Shown: piece after piece, positions 58,628-64,000 of the stretch
Layout: each line of letters opens with the position of its first letter
Numbering within the stretch: position 1 is the stretch's first letter
Origin: JAUYIV01 sp040882645
Lineage (GTDB): Bacteria; Actinomycetota; Acidimicrobiia; Spongiisociales; UBA11373
Reading direction: 5' to 3'
Length of the DNA: 64,000 nucleotides
Assembly: GCA_040882645.1 (NCBI GenBank)
Contig: JBBEAX010000068.1
Location: forward strand, 19,340-83,339
The notes under the pieces: generated by a model
What the model saw: only the letters and a program-made list of their open reading frames with translations
Databases searched by the model: none
What the model was told of the DNA's origin: nothing
Program-made: the position numbers and the translations under genes

Positions 58628-60576
58628 CAGGCGCCCTCCTCGTCTTGCTCACCGGCTGCGGCGGCGCGCAGCCAGACATCCTGCAGAGCCTCGTCCTGGT
58701 GTAGCTCGCGCGCGCGTCGTCGACTGGGCAACAGCCCTTCGGGTCTCTTGAGCATCATCACGATCAAGAGAGCGCCGTAGATCAGCAGCTTGAAGCCCTC
58801 GAACTCGCGCAGCAAGCCGGGCGAGTTGCGACCGCCCAACACCCCGATCATCACCAGGGCGCCAACAGCGACCCCGGGGATGTTGCCCATGCCGCCGACA
58901 ATGATCACTACCAGGACGGTGATCGACACGATCAGGGAGAAAGACGCCGGGAAGATCGTCCCGAACTTCACTGCGAACACGGCTCCACTGAATGAGGCGA
59001 TGATCGCCCCGATCACGAAGGCCTGCAGCTTGGCCCGCACGATGTTGACACCCATCGTCTCGGCGACCTGCTCGTCCTCGCGCATGGCCATCCACGACCG
59101 CCCGATGCGAGAGTCCTGAAGCCGCCACGAGATGTACGCCGCGATCAGCACGAAGAAGAACACGGCGTAGAAGATCATCTGCTGATCAGTGCCCTTGATC
59201 TCGGTGAACCCGAGCGGAATCGACGGGATTCGGGAGATCCCCTGGGCGCCGCCGGTGGTACCGGAAAGCCAGTCCGAGAGGAAGAGGATCCGGGCGATCT
59301 CGCCGAAGCCCAGGGTCACGATCGCCAGGTAGTCGCCCCTCATGCGGATGACCGGGGTGCCCACAAGGATGCCGGCGATCGCCGCGGCGACAATCACGAA
59401 GGGCATCGCCTCCCAGAAGTTGAGCGGCGTGGCGATGAACCCCCAATCGAAGGAGACCTTCGAGAGCGGAGAGGTGAGGATGGCGGTCGTGTACGCGCCA
59501 ACGGCGAAGAACGCGACGTAGCCCAGGTCGAGTAGACCGGCGTAACCGATCACGATGTTCAACCCAAGGCCCATCAGCAAGAAGATCCCGGTGGTCGCCA
59601 GCAGCTCGTTGACCACGCTGCCGAGAAGCATCGGCAGAAAGATGCCGAGGCCCAAGAACACCACGACCGCCCCGAACAGCCAGCGTTGCCGCTCGTCCGG
59701 CTCCATCGCGGCGATCCGTGCCCGGGCGCGCTTGCGGGGCCGCTCGGTGACCACCACCAGAACGAACGCCAATACGAATACCGCCGCCGCGGCCGGGGTG
59801 GTCAGCGCCCGGCCGCCCACCCTGCTCTCGTACAGGAAGTCGATCAGGAAGGTCATGCTCAGGCCGACGCTCTCGAGGTTGATCGCTGCGTAAACGCCGA
59901 CTGCCACCGATGCCAACAGCCCCAGGATGAGGGCGGGGCCCCGCGACAGCATCCGGGTGAGTACGAGCGCGGCCACCGTGGGGATCGCCAGCCCGACGAT
60001 GAAACCCAAATGGAGCTCACGGAGGATCTGGCTGACCACCACCTCGAGGAAGCCCACGATCAATACCCAAAGGAAGGCGCCGATCAAGGCGCGTCGCATC
60101 AGCGGGGAAGCCAACGACAGGAGGGCCCCGACCGCGCCGCCCACCACCCCGCCGACGATGGCCAGCGTGATCCCCGACCCCATGCCGCCCCCGAAGTTGA
60201 GCAGTTCGATCAGCCGGGGGGACACGTTGCTCAGCACCTCGCGCACTACGAAGGTGTTGATCCAGATCACATAGAGCGCGGCGACCAGGCCACCGATCAA
60301 ACCAGCGGCGGCGCCGTAAAGAATGCGCTCACCCGCGCCCGCCTCGCGATCGGCCGCGGCAACCTTCGCGCCCCGGTATCCGGTCCACACGGCGATGGCC
60401 ATCAACACCGTGTAGCCGAGGCTGAGGATCGGGTCGATGACGTTCTTCGTGGAGAAGGTCTCCACCATGCCGATGCTCGAAACGAACATGAATCCGAGGG
60501 CACCGAGCAACCCGACCCGCAGCACCTTGCGCATGTCGACTCGCTGATCGAGCGGGGGGGCATCGGTGATGACCAT
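58627..60576 (-). CDS. livM: Branched-chain amino acid permease LivM with long N-terminal membrane extension
   Basis: A 649-residue permease. The LivM core begins near residue 300 with LLMGLGLNIVIGYAGLLDLG, continues with MRGDYLAIVTLGFGEI and the EAA-type region MGVNIVRAKLQAF, and ends GLLPSRRRARELHQ. The first 295 residues add about eight further membrane helices with glycine-rich segments (ITLAIVGGVVGGAVGALL). Typical LivM has 320-425 residues. ATG 60576 overlaps the livH stop, fixing the start. Confidence 0.88.
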   Translation of the reverse strand: MVITDAPPLDQRVDMRKVLRVGLLGALGFMFVSSIGMVETFSTKNVIDPILSLGYTVLMAIAVWTGYRGAKVAAADREAGAGERILYGAAAGLIGGLVAALYVIWINTFVVREVLSNVSPRLIELLNFGGGMGSGITLAIVGGVVGGAVGALLSLASPLMRRALIGAFLWVLIVGFLEVVVSQILRELHLGFIVGLAIPTVAALVLTRMLSRGPALILGLLASVAVGVYAAINLESVGLSMTFLIDFLYESRVGGRALTTPAAAAVFVLAFVLVVVTERPRKRARARIAAMEPDERQRWLFGAVVVFLGLGIFLPMLLGSVVNELLATTGIFLLMGLGLNIVIGYAGLLDLGYVAFFAVGAYTTAILTSPLSKVSFDWGFIATPLNFWEAMPFVIVAAAIAGILVGTPVIRMRGDYLAIVTLGFGEIARILFLSDWLSGTTGGAQGISRIPSIPLGFTEIKGTDQQMIFYAVFFFVLIAAYISWRLQDSRIGRSWMAMREDEQVAETMGVNIVRAKLQAFVIGAIIASFSGAVFAVKFGTIFPASFSLIVSITVLVVIIVGGMGNIPGVAVGALVMIGVLGGRNSPGLLREFEGFKLLIYGALLIVMMLKRPEGLLPSRRRARELHQDEALQDVWLRAAAAGEQDEEGA

Positions 60577-61661
60577 CAGCCGCGCTCCTCGACCGCAAGG
60601 CGCTCGCCGAGGAGGCCGGTCGGGCGAAAGATGAGGATGAGCACGAGGGCGCTGAACGCCACCACATCCTTGAGCTGGCTCACTGAGGGAATGCCCCACC
60701 CGTCGAGCACGAGCAACGGACCCACCGACTCGAATAGACCAAGGGCGAGCCCGCCGACATATGCCCCCGCCATGTTGCCGATACCACCGAGCACCGCCGC
60801 GGTGAACGCCTTGATTCCCGGCAGGAACCCGGTGAGGAAGTACACCTGGCGGAACAAGAGCGCCCACAGCACGCCGGCGACGCCCGCCATCGCGCCGCCC
60901 ACGGCGAAGGTGAGGGCGATCACGCGGTTGACGTTCACCCCCATGAGAGCGGCGATCTCACGGTCTTCGGCGATCGCCCGCATTGCCCGTCCCATCCGGG
61001 TGCGGGTGACATAGGTGTAGAGACCGGCCATCGCCACCGCGGCGACGATGATCACGACCACCTGCGTCTTGAGAATGTCGACGCCGAAGATGGAAATCCG
61101 CCCTTGCAGCACCGTGGGGAGGACCGGATAGCTCTTGAAGCTCTCGCCGAACAGCCCACGGAAGGTGTACTGCACGAAGAACGACATCCCGATCGAGGTG
61201 ATCAGCGGGATGAGACGCGGGGCGCCGCGCAATGGCCGGTAGGCGAGCCGCTCGATGAGTACCGCCACCAGGGTCGAGGTGGCCATGGAAACGAGGATTG
61301 TGACCCCCAGGCCGATGACCGGCTGGCTCTCCCAGACCCCGGCGTCGGCGAGGGCGTTGGCGGCGAAGAACCCGGTCACCGCGCCGCTCATGAATACCTC
61401 GCCGTGGGCGAAGTTGATGAACCCGAGAACGCCGTAGACCATCGAGTAGCCCAGGGCGATGAGGCCGTACATCGACCCCTGGGCGAGGCCGGTGACGATC
61501 AGTTCCCGCCACGCCTGCCCGGTGAGCCCTTCACCGTCGAGGGCCTTGGTTAGCGTCCCGAACACCCCGACGAGGATGAACACGAGCGCGCCGATCCGGA
61601 TCGCCCACAGGAACGTGTCGACCCAACTGAATCGGAGGCTTCGGGGCTTGACTAGCTGCAT
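60576..61661 (-). CDS. livH: Branched-chain amino acid permease LivH
   Basis: A 361-residue permease with the LivH motifs GLAQGSMYGLIALGYSMVYG and INFAHGEVFM, and the EAA-type loop AIAEDREIAALMGVNVNRVI. It has one extra N-terminal helix (ALVFILVGVFGTLTKAL) compared with E. coli LivH. Separated from the binding-protein gene by a strong hairpin. Confidence 0.94.
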   Translation of the reverse strand: MQLVKPRSLRFSWVDTFLWAIRIGALVFILVGVFGTLTKALDGEGLTGQAWRELIVTGLAQGSMYGLIALGYSMVYGVLGFINFAHGEVFMSGAVTGFFAANALADAGVWESQPVIGLGVTILVSMATSTLVAVLIERLAYRPLRGAPRLIPLITSIGMSFFVQYTFRGLFGESFKSYPVLPTVLQGRISIFGVDILKTQVVVIIVAAVAMAGLYTYVTRTRMGRAMRAIAEDREIAALMGVNVNRVIALTFAVGGAMAGVAGVLWALLFRQVYFLTGFLPGIKAFTAAVLGGIGNMAGAYVGGLALGLFESVGPLLVLDGWGIPSVSQLKDVVAFSALVLILIFRPTGLLGERLAVEERG

Positions 61662-61677
61662 CAGATCTGGGTGAGCA

Positions 61678-61707
61678 GAGACCCGGCACCCGAAGGTGCC
61701 GGGTCTC
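61678..61707 (-). terminator. 13-bp hairpin between binding-protein gene and livH
   Basis: GAGACCCGGCACC pairs with GGTGCCGGGTCTC around a CGAA loop. It sits between the livJ-type gene and the permease genes, where partial termination or 3'-end protection would raise the binding protein above the membrane components. No T-run. Confidence 0.65.
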
Positions 61708-61726
61708 CACCCGGTCGATCAGCAGA

Positions 61727-63106
61727 TCAGGAGTCGATGACGACGATCTCGCCGCCAGCGCCCTTACCGGCACGGAAGACCACGTTGGCAATGCCCGCCT
61801 GGGGATCCGACGGATCCTCATTGAAGGACACCGACACCGTGTTGGCACCGCAGTCGCCGAATGCGTCACAGCTGAGGCTTCCGGTCACGCCGGGGAAATC
61901 CGCCGTCGCATACAGGAAGTCACGCAGTGCCTGACGGTCCACCCACAGCTCGCCGTCCGGGCCCTGCACTGCGACGGACTCGATGGCATTGAGCAGCATC
62001 ATCGTCGCGTCGTAGGTGTGGGCATGGAACGCGGCCACCGGGGCCTCGCCGTAGGCGGCCTCGTAACGAGCCACCAAGTTCGTATAGGTCTCACCGGTGA
62101 ATCCGGCGTTCCCCTCGAACCCGAGGTCCGGACCGGAGAAGTATGCACCCGCCGCCTCAGGCAGCGAGAACAGCTCCGGGGTGATCAGGCCATCGGCGCC
62201 GTACATGATCACGTCCTCGAGACCAGCAACCCCGCCCCGCTGCTGAAGGATGAAGTCACCCTCCGGCTGGAAGATCGGGAAGTAGATGGCCTCAGGGGCA
62301 CCAGCGGCGCACTCGGTCAGGACGGGCACCATGTCGGTGTCGCCCTTGTTGATCGAAGTGGCCACCACGATTTCCCCACCGAGTGCCTCGAACGCGTTGC
62401 CAAAGGCACCGGCGAGACCACTGGTGTAGGGGTCACCATCATGGATGGTGCACATGGCCGTCAGGCCCAGAACGTCAAAGGCGAACAGAGCCGCCGCGCC
62501 GCCCTGGATCAGGTCGTTGTGCGCCGTGCGCAGGTAGAACGGGAAGTAGTTCTCCCCGGCGTTTCCTGCGAAGTCGGACGTGAGTGACGGGCCGGTGTTC
62601 GAACCCGAGAGCATCACGATCCCGGCCTCGTTGAAGATCGCCATCGCCGGCACCGCAGCACCCGAGCAGGTCGTCCCGATGACGCCTAGAACTCCAGGCT
62701 GCGCCGAGATGACCGTCGCACCGGCGCCGCCGCCCTCACCCAGGCACAGATCGTCCTCGACGGTGCCGAGGTTGACCGCGTGACCGTAGATGTCGCCGAA
62801 GTCTTCCATCGCGAGTTCAATCCCTCGCACCTGGTCGATGCCGAGGAAGGCGACCTCGCCGCTGATGGCCTGCAGAGCGCGAATCTCGACCGGCGCACCG
62901 GCTTCGATCAGCACACCGCCGGCAGGACCGGCTTCCGGCGGGAAGGCTTCTCCCCCGGTGGTCGTGGTCGCTGCAGCAGTAGTAGTGGTTGCGGCTGGCG
63001 GCGCGGTAGTCGTCGTGGTGGCGTCGTCGTCGCCGCAGGCGGCGGCGAACAGCGCAAACACGACGAGCAACACGCCGAGGTGCCGCATCTTCGTGAATCG
63101 ATTCAT
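61727..63106 (-). CDS. Branched-chain amino acid ABC transporter substrate-binding lipoprotein
   Basis: A 459-residue exported protein of the LivJ/LivK family. The signal peptide ends in the lipobox FAAAC, followed by a threonine-rich linker (DDDATTTTTAPPAATTTT) and a type I periplasmic-binding-protein fold (GIELAMEDFGDIYGH, VLGVIGTTCSGAAVPAMAIF). Several cysteines suggest disulfides. GGAGGGG lies nine bases before the ATG. First gene of the liv operon; true ligand unknown. Confidence 0.93.
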   Translation of the reverse strand: MNRFTKMRHLGVLLVVFALFAAACGDDDATTTTTAPPAATTTTAAATTTTGGEAFPPEAGPAGGVLIEAGAPVEIRALQAISGEVAFLGIDQVRGIELAMEDFGDIYGHAVNLGTVEDDLCLGEGGGAGATVISAQPGVLGVIGTTCSGAAVPAMAIFNEAGIVMLSGSNTGPSLTSDFAGNAGENYFPFYLRTAHNDLIQGGAAALFAFDVLGLTAMCTIHDGDPYTSGLAGAFGNAFEALGGEIVVATSINKGDTDMVPVLTECAAGAPEAIYFPIFQPEGDFILQQRGGVAGLEDVIMYGADGLITPELFSLPEAAGAYFSGPDLGFEGNAGFTGETYTNLVARYEAAYGEAPVAAFHAHTYDATMMLLNAIESVAVQGPDGELWVDRQALRDFLYATADFPGVTGSLSCDAFGDCGANTVSVSFNEDPSDPQAGIANVVFRAGKGAGGEIVVIDS

Positions 63107-63239
63107 TGGTTGTTTCCCCTCCGTTTTGGGAGCCAGGTCGCCGACCGGTGGCCTGCGACCTAGAACGGAAGAGTGTAACCGGTTGACTCAATCGGCGAGG
63201 AAGAACCTCGGGCGGTACTTCATGGGACAATGAGCGGCT

Positions 63240-64000
63240 GTGCGCGCCCGAGAAGAAGCCCTGCTGACCGAGATACTGCCCCCAGAAGAGCGGGCAGTCG
63301 AGGCCGTGGTCGCCCGTTATCAGCGGGTCGCCCCGGCGGTGACTCGATTCGCCCGCTCCTTGGCCGAGAACGACGAACTGCGGGTCCGCCTCGGCTCGCG
63401 GACCGTGGCAGACGCCGGGGAGATCGTGATGGACCCCGGCATCTTCCAGGCGGCCTACGCCCGGAGGGCACCCGTCACGCCCTCCGAGGTGGCCCTGGCA
63501 TCTGCACTCCACGAGGTGGTGCATCTGGTTGCCACCGACCTCGACGAGAAGCGGCCCCTCCCCCCGGAATGGTTCCCTGACCTCGACGAGCCGCTGCCGG
63601 AGGAGCCGGTGATGCTGCTTGATGCCGTCGACCCGGCCGGCGGCCCNNNNNNNNNNCCCCCCCCCCGCCGAAGCGATGTTCCTCGCCATCGAGGACGCCC
63701 GCCAGGAGGCCCAACATCTCGGCATCTATCCGGGCGCCCGTTCGGTGCTCGGAGACCTCTACCGCGCTTCGATTCCGGCTGCGATGGGGAAGGCGCGCCC
63801 GATGGGGCAGTTTGCCCTCTGCTGCTTTCTCGCAGTAGGCGCCTACCACGACGTCGACACCCTCCAGGGCCTGTCCGATGCACCGGTGGCAACCGCCCTC
63901 GAGGAGTCCCGCGACCTCATCGAACAGGCTCAGGCAGCAGACGGTCCCTGGGAAACGGCCGGGATCGGACTCGCCCTACTGGCGATCGCCCGCCTGCATG
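63240..64000 (+). CDS. HExxH metallopeptidase-like protein, gapped and cut by window edge
   Basis: From GTG 63240 the frame reads through 135 codons to an assembly gap and has the zinc motif ALHEVVHLVATD. After the gap, in another phase, it continues AEAMFLAIEDARQEAQHLG and on to the window end. HExxH followed by an EDxRxE motif is the pattern of NorD/CobT-like proteins that work with MoxR-type ATPases, but no VWA domain is visible in this part. The two halves are out of frame by one base with ten Ns counted, so the gap length is not real. The 3' end is outside the window. Confidence 0.7.
   Translation, partial: MRAREEALLTEILPPEERAVEAVVARYQRVAPAVTRFARSLAENDELRVRLGSRTVADAGEIVMDPGIFQAAYARRAPVTPSEVALASALHEVVHLVATDLDEKRPLPPEWFPDLDEPLPEEPVMLLDAVDPAGGXXXXPPPRRSDVPRHRGRPPGGPTSRHLSGRPFGARRPLPRFDSGCDGEGAPDGAVCPLLLSRSRRLPRRRHPPGPVRCTGGNRPRGVPRPHRTGSGSRRSLGNGRDRTRPTGDRPPA
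63647..63656. other. Assembly gap in a poly-C region
   Basis: Ten Ns, flanked by GGCGGCCC on the left and a run of ten C on the right (63657-63666). The gap falls inside a coding region, probably a proline-rich linker. It marks an unresolved homopolymer rather than a natural frameshift. Confidence 0.9.

Overview
The window is a gene-dense, GC-rich chromosomal segment from an actinobacterium. Three things point there: actinobacterial LexA boxes (TCGAAC-N4-GTTCG type), the nrdR / LysM cell-division inhibitor / lexA arrangement known from mycobacteria and corynebacteria, and the FtsK-RNase J-DapA-DapB-M16 peptidase neighbourhood. A deep-branching class such as Acidimicrobiia is plausible, but that is inference without a phylogeny. 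It is mostly housekeeping DNA with no insertion sequence, prophage or CRISPR array. Genes are packed into operons whose junctions are nearly all 4-base (ATGA/GTGA) or 1-base (TGATG) overlaps.

Layout. 0-9 kb: partial carA, an SthA-like transhydrogenase, then a minus-strand operon of two DppB/DppC-type permeases, three paralogous membrane-anchored proteins and a 40-residue membrane peptide, with no ATPase or binding protein nearby; then a UspA-ABC1 kinase fusion. 9-14.8 kb: an NHLRC2-like thioredoxin/NHL lipoprotein, an acyl-CoA ligase and an M23 peptidase. 14.8-19.3 kb: the pyrimidine operon pyrC-pyrB-pyrFE-pyrD, with a fused PyrF-PyrE, CAD-like PyrC and PyrB, and a leader hairpin that can hide the pyrC ribosome-binding site. 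19.7-23.6 kb: a secreted protein, a 4-hydroxybutyryl-CoA dehydratase relative and an RTX-repeat secreted protein. 23.7-24.5 kb: tRNA-Gly(GCC), tRNA-Cys(GCA) and tRNA-Val(GAC). 24.5-27.7 kb: dut, a membrane protein, nrdR, a DivS-like LysM protein and lexA, with four LexA boxes between the last two.

27.8-39.8 kb: dapF, miaA (apparently starting with CTG), miaB, rny, recA interrupted by a 430-residue intein in its Walker A loop, thpR, cinA, rimO, a flavin-reductase-like gene and a HisN-like phosphatase. 39.9-43.3 kb: branched-chain 2-oxoacid dehydrogenase E1 alpha, E1 beta and E2. 43.5-53.4 kb: a kelch-like protein, ftsK, RNase J, dapA, a CnoX-like thioredoxin-TPR protein, dapB and an M16 peptidase. 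53.6-56.9 kb: a 1081-residue multi-spanning protein that looks like a serine hydrolase split by its membrane domain. 57-63.1 kb: a complete branched-chain amino-acid ABC transporter with an unusually long LivM. 63.2-64 kb: the start of an HExxH protein broken by an assembly gap.

The most unusual structure is not a gene. Many intergenic regions hold tandem heptanucleotide arrays (about sixty heptads at eleven places) of several sequence families. Several are paired as inverted arms that can form long hairpins, and they often end within a few bases of a stop codon. They resemble the short tandemly repeated heptanucleotides of heterocystous cyanobacteria in form, but I know of no description in actinobacteria.
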